NCBI RefSeq assembly: GCF_018688095.1
Contig: NZ_CP061311.1
Span: forward strand, 742,861-806,860
From: Polynucleobacter sp. AP-Titi-500A-B4
Lineage (GTDB): Bacteria > Pseudomonadota > Gammaproteobacteria > Burkholderiales > Burkholderiaceae
DNA: 64,000 nucleotides
Direction of reading: 5' to 3'
Position 1 is the stretch's first letter. The number at the start of each line of letters is the position of its first letter. Under the pieces are notes generated by a model. The model saw nothing but the letters and a program-made list of their open reading frames with translations, did not search any database and had not been told where the DNA came from. This document shows, piece after piece, positions 34,788-43,326 of the stretch. Position numbers and translations under genes: made by a program.

Positions 34788-34874
34788 AGGAATAAGCCCA
34801 TTTTGCCTGATCGGGAGCTTTAAACGGGATTTTTGGCTGTCTACATCGATTTCATTTGCATCGCAATATAATCC

Positions 34875-34903
34875 CACATTATGAGAAATATTATCATTAT
34901 GTG
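34875..34903. promoter_or_regulatory. Imperfect palindrome in the kinase/aceE divergent region
   Basis: CACATTATG (34875-34883) and CATTATGTG (34895-34903) are inverted 9-bp arms with one mismatch and an 11-bp spacer. It sits just upstream of the proposed aceE -35 and behind the kinase start, a good position for an operator shared by both units. Confidence 0.45.
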
Positions 34904-34912
34904 GAAAATTGC

Positions 34913-34941
34913 TTGTTTACACCCATATACCTTCCTAGAAT
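34913..34941 (+). promoter_or_regulatory. Proposed sigma70 promoter of aceE
   Basis: TTGTTT (34913-34918), a 17-bp spacer and TAGAAT (34936-34941; five of six bases match TATAAT) precede aceE by about 60 bp. This leaves a leader of about 53 nt with TTGGAGA as the ribosome site. Confidence 0.5.
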
Positions 34942-35000
34942 GTTGCCTATAGAGTGAATGACTAATGTTGTTGTAATGAAATAACTATTGGAGACAAGTT

Positions 35001-37697
35001 ATGGCTGCGGTTCCTGACCAAATTTTAGGTAAACAAAATCTACAAGATGCTGACCCTGGTGAAACTCAAGAGTGGTTACAGGCCCTAGACGGCGTCATCC
35101 ACAACGAAGGTCCGCAGCGTGCTGCTTACTTAATCGATCAGCAAATTTCTCATGCACGTGTGAACGGGGTAGATCAACCCTTTCATGCAGAGACTCCTTA
35201 TATCAATACGATTCCAGTAGAGAACCAAGCGCGCTTGCCAGGTGATCAAAATGTGGAACACCGCATTCGTTCATATACCCGTTGGAATGCGATGGCTATG
35301 GTGCTTCGTGCTAACAAAGATACCAACGTTGGCGGTCACATTTCTTCTTTTCAATCAGCGGCAACTTTGTATGACGTTGGTTATAACCACTTCTGGCATG
35401 CTCCTTCTCCAGAGCATGGCGGTGACTTAATATTTGTACAAGGTCACTCAGCTCCAGGCGTTTATGCACGCGCTTATATGTTGGGTCGATTAACGGATGG
35501 TCAACTCGATAACTTCCGCCAGGAGGTTGGTGGCAAGGGTATTTCGAGCTATCCACATCCTTGGTTGATGCCGGACTTCTGGCAGTTCCCAACAGTATCG
35601 ATGGGTCTTGGTCCAATCATGGCGATTTACCAAGCCCGCTTCATGAAGTATTTAAGAGACCGTGGTTTTATTCAGGAGCAAGGTCGCAAGGTCTGGGCTT
35701 TCTTGGGTGATGGTGAAACGGATGAACCAGAATCTTTGGGTGCCATTGGTATGGCTGGTCGTGAGAAGTTAGACAACCTAATCTTCGTCATTAACTGCAA
35801 CTTGCAGCGTCTAGATGGACCAGTACGTGGTAATGGAAAAATTATTCAAGAACTCGAGAGTGAGTTCCGTGGCGCTGGTTGGAATGTAATCAAAGTGGTG
35901 TGGGGTGGTCAGTGGGATGCTTTGTTTGCTCGCGATAAGAAGGGTATCTTGATGCAACGTCTCGGCGAAATCGTTGATGGCCAATATCAGACCATGAAAG
36001 CCAAGAACGGCGCTTATGTTCGTGAGACGGTATTCAATACACCAGAACTCAAAGCCCTAGTGAGTGATTGGAGTGACGAAGAGATTTGGCAGCTCAATCG
36101 TGGTGGTCATGATCCCCATAAAGTGTATGCAGCATTTCACGCAGCGGTAAATCATAAAGATCAACCAACCGTGATTTTGGCTCACACCATTAAGGGTTAC
36201 GGTATGGGTGGTTCTGGTGAGGCGATGAATATTGCACACCAAGCCAAGAAAATGAATGACGATGATGTCCGCCGTTTCCGTGACCGTTTTGAGATTCCAG
36301 TTAAAGATGAGCAACTCGATGAGATGCCTTTGGTGAAGTTTGCTGAAGGTAGTCCTGAGCTTGAGTATATGAAAGCGCGTCGTCAAGAATTGGGTGGTTA
36401 TCTGCCACAACGTCGCGCTAAGGCAGAAAGCTTGCCAGTGCCAGCATTGGATGCATTTGCTCCATTGCTAGAGGCTACCAGTGAAGGTCGTGAGATTTCA
36501 ACAACGATGGCCTTTGTACGTATGCTCAATACTGTCGTGCGCGATAAGACGATTGGAAAGCGTGTGGTGCCGATCGTTCCAGACGAGTCCCGCACCTTTG
36601 GTATGGAGGGTATGTTCCGTCAATTGGGTATTTGGAATCAGTTGGGTCAGCTTTACACCCCAGAAGACCATGATCAATTGATGTTCTATAAAGAGGACAA
36701 GACTGGCCAGATCTTGCAAGAGGGTATTAACGAAGCTGGTGGTATGTGCGATTGGATCGCCGCTGCAACTTCTTACTCCACTCATGGCGTACCTATGTTG
36801 CCGTTCTATATTTTCTATTCCATGTTTGGTTTCCAACGGATTGGTGACTTAGCTTGGGCGGCGGGAGATATGCGTAGCCGTGGCTTCTTGCTCGGCGGCA
36901 CTGCAGGTAGAACCACTTTGAACGGTGAAGGTCTACAGCACGAAGATGGTCACAGCCATTTATGGAGCGCTGCAGTACCTAACTGTATTAGCTATGACCC
37001 AACTTTTGCATTTGAGTTGGCAGTGGTAATTCAAGACGGTATGCGTCGTATGCTCGAAGTTCAGGAGGATGTGTACTACTACGTGACTTTGATGAACGAA
37101 AACTACGCTCATCCAGCAATGCCAAAAGGCGCTGAAAAAGACATCATCAAGGGCATGTATAAGCTGAAGTCTGTTGGTGATAGCAATGCCAAGTTACGTG
37201 TTCAGCTACTCGGTTCTGGCACCATCTTCCGCGAAGTGATAGAAGCGGCTGAGATGTTGCAAAAAGATTGGGGTATTGCTTCTGATTTATGGGGTTGCCC
37301 AAGTTTCACTGAGCTTGGTCGCGATTGGAATGCGGTTCACCGCGCCAACTTGCTCAACCCAACGGCAGCACCAACACTTTCTCATGTAGAGAAGTGTTTG
37401 AAAGATACCTCAGGTCCAATCATTGCCGCTACTGACTATGTTCGTATGTTTGCTGAACAAATTCGTCCGGCAATTCAGCATCTGGGCCGTCGTTATGAGG
37501 TCTTGGGTACCGATGGCTTTGGTCGCTCCGATACCCGTGAAAAACTCCGCGACTTCTTTGAAGTTGATCGTCGCTGGGTAGTGATCACTGCTTTGAGATC
37601 TTTGGTTGATGCAGGTCAGCTTGATCGTCAGAAATTGGCCGAGGCTATTCAGAAGTATGGTATCGACACTACTAAACCAAACCCAATGACGGTTTAA
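35001..37697 (+). CDS. aceE: Pyruvate dehydrogenase E1 component (homodimeric)
   Basis: 898 residues, typical of the single-chain E1 of gammaproteobacterial/betaproteobacterial PDH (E. coli 887). It decarboxylates pyruvate with thiamine diphosphate and acetylates the lipoyl group of E2. The TPP motif GDGETDEPES...NCN is visible near residues 238-270. YHRW-type substrate residues are in HIRSYTRWNAMAMV, and LNGEGLQHEDGHSHL and PNCISYDP lie in the C-terminal half. It is the first gene of aceE-aceF-lpdA. Confidence 0.98.
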   Translation: MAAVPDQILGKQNLQDADPGETQEWLQALDGVIHNEGPQRAAYLIDQQISHARVNGVDQPFHAETPYINTIPVENQARLPGDQNVEHRIRSYTRWNAMAMVLRANKDTNVGGHISSFQSAATLYDVGYNHFWHAPSPEHGGDLIFVQGHSAPGVYARAYMLGRLTDGQLDNFRQEVGGKGISSYPHPWLMPDFWQFPTVSMGLGPIMAIYQARFMKYLRDRGFIQEQGRKVWAFLGDGETDEPESLGAIGMAGREKLDNLIFVINCNLQRLDGPVRGNGKIIQELESEFRGAGWNVIKVVWGGQWDALFARDKKGILMQRLGEIVDGQYQTMKAKNGAYVRETVFNTPELKALVSDWSDEEIWQLNRGGHDPHKVYAAFHAAVNHKDQPTVILAHTIKGYGMGGSGEAMNIAHQAKKMNDDDVRRFRDRFEIPVKDEQLDEMPLVKFAEGSPELEYMKARRQELGGYLPQRRAKAESLPVPALDAFAPLLEATSEGREISTTMAFVRMLNTVVRDKTIGKRVVPIVPDESRTFGMEGMFRQLGIWNQLGQLYTPEDHDQLMFYKEDKTGQILQEGINEAGGMCDWIAAATSYSTHGVPMLPFYIFYSMFGFQRIGDLAWAAGDMRSRGFLLGGTAGRTTLNGEGLQHEDGHSHLWSAAVPNCISYDPTFAFELAVVIQDGMRRMLEVQEDVYYYVTLMNENYAHPAMPKGAEKDIIKGMYKLKSVGDSNAKLRVQLLGSGTIFREVIEAAEMLQKDWGIASDLWGCPSFTELGRDWNAVHRANLLNPTAAPTLSHVEKCLKDTSGPIIAATDYVRMFAEQIRPAIQHLGRRYEVLGTDGFGRSDTREKLRDFFEVDRRWVVITALRSLVDAGQLDRQKLAEAIQKYGIDTTKPNPMTV

Positions 37698-37710
37698 GCG
37701 AGATTAATTC

Positions 37711-39312
37711 ATGAGTCAAATTATTGAAATCAAAGTACCGGATATTGGTGACTATAAAGATGTACCAGTTATCGAGGTTCTCGTTAAAGCCGGCGATACC
37801 GTTGAAAAAGAGCAATCAATTGTTGTTCTGGAATCCGATAAGGCTACGATGGATGTACCTTCATCACACTCTGGTGTGGTGAAAGACGTTAAAGTCAAAG
37901 TCGGTGATAACCTTTCCGAAGGTTCAGTCGTCATTACTTTAGAAGAAGCTGCTACATCTGTACCTACTCCAATAGCTTCCGCTACACCGGCGCCAGCAGC
38001 TCCAGCATCAAGTTCTGGTGGGGCGCCGATTGAAATCAAAGTACCCGATATTGGCGACTATAAAGATGTGCCAGTCATCGAGGTTCTCGTTAAAGCCGGC
38101 GATACCGTTGAAAAAGAGCAATCTATCGTAGTGCTTGAGTCTGATAAAGCGACGATGGATGTGCCATCCTCACACTCCGGCATTGTTAAAGAAGTCAAAG
38201 TTAAAGTGGGTGACAATCTTTCTGAAGGTTCGGTAGTTGTTATTTTGGAAGGTGGATCTGGTTCTGCATCCACTCCTGTAGCTGCGGTATCTGCATCAGC
38301 AGCGCCCGTAGCGAAGGCAGTCGAACCACCAATTCCAAGAGCGCCAGCACCACCTCCAATTAGCAATACCCCACCTCCAGCGGTAGACGCTACATTAAGT
38401 CACGCTAGCCCATCAGTGCGTAAATTTGCTCGTGAATTGGGTGTCACGATTACTCAGGTTAAGGGTTCTGGCCCTAAAGGACGTATTACTCAAGAAGACG
38501 TGCAAGCATTTGTTAAAGCGGCAATGAGCGGTGGTGCAGGCAGTCCTGCAGCAGCCTCTAGTGGCGGTAGCTTGGGCGGCCTCAATTTGATTCCATGGCC
38601 GAAGGTTGATTTCACGAAATTTGGTGAGATTGAGCGTCAACCACTCAATCGTATTAAGAAACTCACTGCTGCTAATTTGGGCCGCAACTGGGTAATGATT
38701 CCTGCTGTGACGTATCACGAAGACGCAGACATTACCGACTTAGAAGCATTCCGCGTTCAAACGAATAAAGATAATGAGAAAAAGGGTGTCAAGATTACGA
38801 TGCTCGCTTTCTTAATGAAGGCTGCGGTAGCGGCATTGAAGAAGCATCCTGAGTTCAATAGTTCTCTGGATGGCGATGACTTGATTTTGAAGAAGTATTT
38901 CAATATTGGCTTTGCTGCTGACACTCCAACAGGCTTGGTGGTGCCAGTCATTAAGGATGCTGACAAAAAAGGTATCTTTGAACTCGCCAAGGAAACTTCT
39001 GAGTTGGCAGCGCTTGCTCGTGATGGCAAATTGAAGCCAGATCAAATGCAAGGCGCTAGCTTCACGATTTCTTCATTGGGCGGTATTGGTGGAACCTACT
39101 TCTCACCCATCGTTAATGCACCTGAAGTCGCTATTTTGGGCGTCAGCAAAGCAGCGATGAAGCCCGTCTGGGATGGCAAGCAATTTGTGCCACGCCTCAT
39201 TTGCCCATTATCACTCTCTGCAGATCACCGTGTAATTGATGGTGCGTTGGCGACACGCTTTAATGTGTATATCGCTCAACTCTTAGCCGACTTCCGTCGC
39301 GCTTCTCTGTAA
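37711..39312 (+). CDS. aceF: Dihydrolipoamide acetyltransferase (PDH E2) with two lipoyl domains
   Basis: 533 residues. Two lipoyl domains (about 4-78 and 106-180) carry ESDKATMDVPSSHSG, with lipoylated Lys44 and Lys146. Pro/Ala-rich linkers follow. The E1/E3-binding domain (about 230-270) is in SPSVRKFARELGVTITQVKG...GRITQEDV. The catalytic acetyltransferase domain ends with DHRVIDGALATRF, containing the active His. E2 forms the core of the complex and makes acetyl-CoA. The two lipoyl domains are almost identical, with a 47-nt exact DNA match. The gene starts 13 bp after aceE. Confidence 0.98.
   Translation: MSQIIEIKVPDIGDYKDVPVIEVLVKAGDTVEKEQSIVVLESDKATMDVPSSHSGVVKDVKVKVGDNLSEGSVVITLEEAATSVPTPIASATPAPAAPASSSGGAPIEIKVPDIGDYKDVPVIEVLVKAGDTVEKEQSIVVLESDKATMDVPSSHSGIVKEVKVKVGDNLSEGSVVVILEGGSGSASTPVAAVSASAAPVAKAVEPPIPRAPAPPPISNTPPPAVDATLSHASPSVRKFARELGVTITQVKGSGPKGRITQEDVQAFVKAAMSGGAGSPAAASSGGSLGGLNLIPWPKVDFTKFGEIERQPLNRIKKLTAANLGRNWVMIPAVTYHEDADITDLEAFRVQTNKDNEKKGVKITMLAFLMKAAVAALKKHPEFNSSLDGDDLILKKYFNIGFAADTPTGLVVPVIKDADKKGIFELAKETSELAALARDGKLKPDQMQGASFTISSLGGIGGTYFSPIVNAPEVAILGVSKAAMKPVWDGKQFVPRLICPLSLSADHRVIDGALATRFNVYIAQLLADFRRASL
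37771..38123 (+). repeat. Tandem lipoyl-domain coding repeat in aceF
   Basis: The two lipoyl-domain coding segments repeat with a 306-bp period. Positions 37771-37817 and 38077-38123 are identical over 47 nt, while flanking codons differ at synonymous sites. The proteins are identical over about 50 residues around the lipoyl lysine. This suggests duplication kept uniform by gene conversion. Confidence 0.85.
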
Positions 39313-39321
39313 GGAGGGTCT

Positions 39322-41109
39322 ATGGCTAAGCAAACGATTCTCGTTCCGGATATTGGCGACTACGCAGATGTGCCAGTAATTGAAGTATTGGTCAAAGTGG
39401 GTGATGTGATTGAGAAAGAGCAACCCTTGCTCGTACTCGAGTCAGATAAAGCCACGATGGAGGTTCCTGCGGATGCCGCTGGGACGATCATTAGCATCTC
39501 AGTCAAGCTGGGCGACAAAGTGAGCAAGGGAACAGTGATTGCAGAGATTGAAGCAAGTACTGCAACAGCAGCGCCTGCTGCAAAGCCAGCGACTGTATCT
39601 GCTCCAACACCTGCAGCAGCTCCTGCCGCTATTGCTCCAGCCCCAAAAGCAGGGCAGTACAGCGGTAAGGTAGATCATGAATGTGAAGTATTGGTACTTG
39701 GTGCCGGCCCTGGTGGTTATAGTGCGGCATTCCGTAGCGCTGATTTGGGTATGAATACCGTATTAGTAGAACGTTATGCCACTTTAGGTGGTGTGTGCTT
39801 GAACGTCGGCTGTATTCCGTCTAAAGCGTTATTACATACTACTGCCGTTATGGATGAAGTAAAAACCATGGCAAAGCATGGCATTACCTTTGGTGCGCCA
39901 AAGATTGAGATTGATCAATTGCGTGGCTACAAAGAATCTGTGATTGCAAAACTTACTGGTGGTTTAGCGGGTATGGCTAAAGCACGTAAAGTCAAAGTCG
40001 TACGCGGTCTAGGCCACTTCTTAGATGCAAATCACGTTGAAGTTCAGTTAACGAGTGGTGATGGCCAAGATCTTAATGGGCAAAAAGAAGTCATCCGCTT
40101 TCAGAAAGCAATCATCGCGGCTGGTAGTCAGCCCGTGAAGTTGCCGTTCTTGCCAGAAGATCCGCGTATTGTCGATAGCACTGGCGCCTTATTACTCAAG
40201 AGTATTCCAAAAAGAATGTTGGTCATCGGTGGCGGCATTATTGGCTTAGAGATGGCAACGGTCTACAGCACATTAGGCTCGCGTATTGATATTGCCGAGA
40301 TGATGGATGGCCTGATGGCTGGTGCTGATCGTGATTTAGAGAAGGTCTGGGAGAAGTTCAATGCCGGACGTTTTGAAAAGATCATGCTAAAGACTCGTGC
40401 TGCAAAAGCAGAAGTGAAGCCCGATGGCATTCAAGTGAGCTTTGAAGGTGAGAATGCACCAGCAGATCCGCAGACCTATGACTTGGTCCTCGTAGCGGTT
40501 GGACGCACGCCAAATGGTAAGAAGATTGCTGCTGATAAAGCAGGCGTTCAAGTTGATGAGCGCAGCTTTATTCCAGTTGATAAACAAATGCGCACTAATG
40601 TTCCCAACATCTTCGCGATTGGCGACTTAGTTGGTCAGCCAATGTTGGCACATAAGGCGGTGCATGAAGGTCACGTTGCTGCCGAGGCTGCAGCGGGCGA
40701 GAAGTCTTACTTCGACGCTAAGCAGATTCCATCAGTCGCCTATACCGATCCGGAAGTTGCTTGGGCGGGCTTGACTGAAGAGCAGTGCAAAGCACAAGGC
40801 ATTGCTTATGAGAAAGGTTTATTTCCATGGGCAGCGAGTGGTCGCGCGATTGCTAACGGTCGTGACGAAGGCTTCACGAAGTTAATCTTTGATGCCAAAA
40901 CCCATCGCATTATTGGTGGCGGCATTGTAGGCACACATGCTGGCGATCTCATTGGTGAAGTCTGCCTGGCAATTGAAATGGGCGCTGATGCAGTCGATAT
41001 CGGCAAAACTATTCATCCACACCCCACACTAGGGGAGTCTGTTGGTTTGGCAGCAGAGGCAGCTCATGGCCACTGTACTGACTTGCCACCAGTGAAGAAG
41101 AAAGCATAA
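39322..41109 (+). CDS. lpdA: Dihydrolipoyl dehydrogenase (PDH E3) with N-terminal lipoyl domain
   Basis: 595 residues: a lipoyl domain (about 3-77, lipoyl Lys43 in ESDKATMEVP), an Ala/Pro linker, then a flavoprotein of usual E3 size. FAD motif: VLGAGPGGYSAAFRSADLG. Redox disulfide: GGVCLNVGCIPSK. NAD motif: MLVIGGGIIGLEMATV. The C-terminal catalytic His-Glu pair is in HPHPTLGES. It reoxidises dihydrolipoyl E2 with NAD+. Lipoyl-fused E3 is known in several betaproteobacterial PDH operons. GGAGGG precedes the ATG; the gene is 9 bp after aceF and ends at a strong terminator. Confidence 0.97.
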   Translation: MAKQTILVPDIGDYADVPVIEVLVKVGDVIEKEQPLLVLESDKATMEVPADAAGTIISISVKLGDKVSKGTVIAEIEASTATAAPAAKPATVSAPTPAAAPAAIAPAPKAGQYSGKVDHECEVLVLGAGPGGYSAAFRSADLGMNTVLVERYATLGGVCLNVGCIPSKALLHTTAVMDEVKTMAKHGITFGAPKIEIDQLRGYKESVIAKLTGGLAGMAKARKVKVVRGLGHFLDANHVEVQLTSGDGQDLNGQKEVIRFQKAIIAAGSQPVKLPFLPEDPRIVDSTGALLLKSIPKRMLVIGGGIIGLEMATVYSTLGSRIDIAEMMDGLMAGADRDLEKVWEKFNAGRFEKIMLKTRAAKAEVKPDGIQVSFEGENAPADPQTYDLVLVAVGRTPNGKKIAADKAGVQVDERSFIPVDKQMRTNVPNIFAIGDLVGQPMLAHKAVHEGHVAAEAAAGEKSYFDAKQIPSVAYTDPEVAWAGLTEEQCKAQGIAYEKGLFPWAASGRAIANGRDEGFTKLIFDAKTHRIIGGGIVGTHAGDLIGEVCLAIEMGADAVDIGKTIHPHPTLGESVGLAAEAAHGHCTDLPPVKKKA

Positions 41110-41136
41110 GCAGTACTTTGCAATACTGTAAAAGAA

Positions 41137-41161
41137 AAAGCCCCGAGAGTTCGGGGCTTTT
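41137..41161 (+). terminator. rho-independent terminator of the aceE-aceF-lpdA operon
   Basis: AAAGCCCCGA (41137-41146) pairs with TCGGGGCTTT (41151-41160) around GAGT, with A- and T-tracts on both sides, so it may also serve the convergent 41190-41564 gene. Confidence 0.9.
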
Positions 41162-41189
41162 GAATTTTTAAGGCAGATGAAAATACGCT

Positions 41190-41564
41190 TTATGAAATGA
41201 GATCGCTATTGAGCTGCCGAATGCGTTCATCTACGTAATATCCGCCACATTCGGTGTAACGAAGGTATTTGCATCCACAATGCATGCACTCATATACGTC
41301 AGACTTGTTGTAGGGGTGAAAAGAGATTGAGATAGGGGCATCTTTGGACCACATATCAGTGCCATTGGGGTGATCTTCTTCCCAGCATTCCGGGGCATCT
41401 TCCACCCTTAAGGTCCCGAGGCACTCTAGAGTATTTGTCATGAAGCCTCCAGGGACGCTTTCCCAGCCAGCGCAGCTTAGAGACTGACAGTCAGGACACT
41501 TTTCTTTAGAGTCAAAAGACTTTGCAATCGATAGCAATTCGTCTCTATTGAGGCTTTTGGTCAT
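41190..41564 (-). CDS. Cysteine-rich protein of unknown function
   Basis: 124 residues, acidic and soluble. Cysteine pairs CPDCQSLSC (residues about 23-31) and CMHCGCKYLRYTEC (about 93-106) suggest one or two zinc-ribbon-like knuckles. Two further cysteines (LECLGTL, PECWEE) and several Trp/His lie between. There is no signal peptide. I do not recognise the family. It is convergent with lpdA, 28 bp past its terminator, and divergent from the catabolic island that begins at 41672. Confidence 0.75.
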   Translation of the reverse strand: MTKSLNRDELLSIAKSFDSKEKCPDCQSLSCAGWESVPGGFMTNTLECLGTLRVEDAPECWEEDHPNGTDMWSKDAPISISFHPYNKSDVYECMHCGCKYLRYTECGGYYVDERIRQLNSDLIS

Positions 41565-41671
41565 TTCAAGAAATTTATATAAAAGGGCGCTGAGTAAGGT
41601 ATATTTTTACTAAAGAATAGATCTTAGCTTATGCCCTATACGGATAGGCGAATAAAGAGAGAATATCAATA

Positions 41672-42640
41672 ATGAAGAGACAGCTATTTCTAGGGGCAGG
41701 ACTTTGTTTGGCGCTATCCATGCTAAATGCAAACGCGCAAGGCGCCTATCCTTGTCCAACAGTGAAATTCGTTTCTCCCTATCCACCAGGGGGCACAACG
41801 GATATTTTGGCAAGAATGCTAGCTCCAGGATTGGCAAAGCAACTTGGAACCAATGTAATTGTTGAAAACAAAGGTGGAGCGAGCAGCAATATTGGAACGG
41901 AGTATGTTGCTAATTCTGCTTCGGATGGTTGCACTTTATTGCTGGGCAACAACACGGGTGTAGTAATTAACCAAAACTTATATAAGCTAAAGATTAACCC
42001 CTCAAAAGATTTGGCTGCTGTTGCCGAAATTGCATCAGTTCCTTTGGTGCTTTATGTTAACTCTGCGGTACCGGCGAATAACGTGGGTGAGCTCATTGAG
42101 CTCATCAAAAATAATCCAGGTAAATATAGTTATGCCTCAGGAGGTAGTGGAAGCCCGCAGCATCTCATGGGTGAAATGCTGAAAGTAGAAAAGCAATTGG
42201 ATCTCACCCACATACCCTATAGGGGTCAAGGCCCTGCAATGGCTGATGTGCTCGCCGGTCAGGTGCCGATTGCATTTGAAACAACTACAACGATTGCGGC
42301 TCAGATATCCTCTGGACGCATCCGAGTGCTGGCAACCACTGGTGCCGTCAGACCAAAAAACTTTCCCAACGTACCTACGATGAAAGAGCTTGGCTTTAAC
42401 AGCTTTGTGATTGAAAACTGGTACGGCGTATTTGTGGCAGCTAAAACTCCATCCGTTCTGATTGCTAGATTAAATAAAGCGATTAATGCAGTGATGAAGG
42501 AGCCGGAGGTATCAGCCAGTCTCAATAAGATGGGCTCAAGTGATGTCGCAGGAACCCCCGAACAATTTACACAATTTATTAATAAAGAGATTCCTTATTG
42601 GGAGTCTTTGGTCAAGCGCACAGGCGCGACAGTCGATTAA
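41672..42640 (+). CDS. Bug/TctC family periplasmic solute-binding protein
   Basis: 322 residues with a signal peptide ending near NANAQ (residue 23). Family signatures: FVSPYPPGGTTDILARMLA, VENKGGASSNIGTEYVA, THIPYRGQGPAMADVLAGQV and PNVPTMKELGF. Bug proteins bind carboxylates and feed TTT transporters (TctAB) or act as sensors. Cys28 and Cys87 (SDGCTLLLG, usually DGY) are placed to form a disulfide, a feature shared only with the paralogue at 47775. It is the first gene of the island. The 107 bp upstream hold an inverted repeat CCTAT-ACGG-ATAGG at 41635-41648 but no clear promoter. Confidence 0.93.
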   Translation: MKRQLFLGAGLCLALSMLNANAQGAYPCPTVKFVSPYPPGGTTDILARMLAPGLAKQLGTNVIVENKGGASSNIGTEYVANSASDGCTLLLGNNTGVVINQNLYKLKINPSKDLAAVAEIASVPLVLYVNSAVPANNVGELIELIKNNPGKYSYASGGSGSPQHLMGEMLKVEKQLDLTHIPYRGQGPAMADVLAGQVPIAFETTTTIAAQISSGRIRVLATTGAVRPKNFPNVPTMKELGFNSFVIENWYGVFVAAKTPSVLIARLNKAINAVMKEPEVSASLNKMGSSDVAGTPEQFTQFINKEIPYWESLVKRTGATVD

Positions 42641-42660
42641 ATACTTGAAGAGGAATCAAA

Positions 42661-43326
42661 ATGAATAATGGTTATGAAATCAACCCAAGAAAAGAAGCCT
42701 TTAAAGAGGGCATTGCTGCCTTAACTGGACTAGCCACTTCCATAGTGAGTGATGTTCTTGGGCGAACCATTGGGGCAGTAGATATCTTGCCGGTCAATAA
42801 GTCACCCGTGTCAGTCTGTGGCAATGCTGTCACTGTCTGCGTTCGGGCTGGTGATAATTTGATGATTCATAAGGCATTGCAAATTCTCAAACCAGGCGAT
42901 GTTTTGGTTGTGGATGGTGGCGGCGATATTTCACGTGCCTTGTTTGGTGAAATCATGATGACGGTTGCCAAATCAAGAGGCGCCATTGGCGCAGTTTTGG
43001 ATGCGGCGATTCGAGATGTGGAAGCATTCGAGAGACATCAATTCCCTTGTTGGGCACGCGGAGTCAATATGCGTGGCCCGTTTAAAGATGGTCCTGGCAG
43101 TATTAATGTTCCTGTATCAATCGGCGGGATGGTGATTCATCCTGGTGATGTTATCTTGGGTGACTGTGATGGCATCATCGCGTTATCTCCTGAAGTTGCG
43201 CTAGAGGGTGCACGCCTAGGCAAAGAAAAAGAAGCTGTAGAGCGCAAAACGATCCAATCCATTCATGATGGCAAGTACGATGACGCATGGATAGATGTAA
43301 CGCTAAAACAAAAGGGTGTCATATGA
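42661..43326 (+). CDS. RraA-family protein (4-hydroxy-4-methyl/carboxy-2-oxoglutarate aldolase type)
   Basis: 221 residues. RraA/HMG-CHA aldolase fold with SVSDVLGRTIGAVD near the N terminus, GDNLMIHKALQILKPGDVLV, the GEIM loop and VLDAAIRDVEAFE, where the Arg-Asp pair matches the substrate/Mg2+ residues of LigK-type aldolases. Such enzymes split 4-carboxy-4-hydroxy-2-oxoadipate to pyruvate and oxaloacetate or decarboxylate oxaloacetate. The family also includes RraA itself and uncharacterised enzymes, so substrate identity is inferred from the nearby ligJ. It is translationally coupled to the next gene (ATGA). Confidence 0.85.
   Translation: MNNGYEINPRKEAFKEGIAALTGLATSIVSDVLGRTIGAVDILPVNKSPVSVCGNAVTVCVRAGDNLMIHKALQILKPGDVLVVDGGGDISRALFGEIMMTVAKSRGAIGAVLDAAIRDVEAFERHQFPCWARGVNMRGPFKDGPGSINVPVSIGGMVIHPGDVILGDCDGIIALSPEVALEGARLGKEKEAVERKTIQSIHDGKYDDAWIDVTLKQKGVI

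Noticed and set aside
37726..38250. Repeat in aceF as a mobile element or CRISPR-like array
   Set aside because: Both copies are in-frame lipoyl domains with conserved function; the repeat is a protein-domain duplication.
41610..41837. Minus-strand frame overlapping the first Bug gene
   Set aside because: It overlaps the signal-peptide region of a well-supported gene on the other strand and has no recognisable motif.
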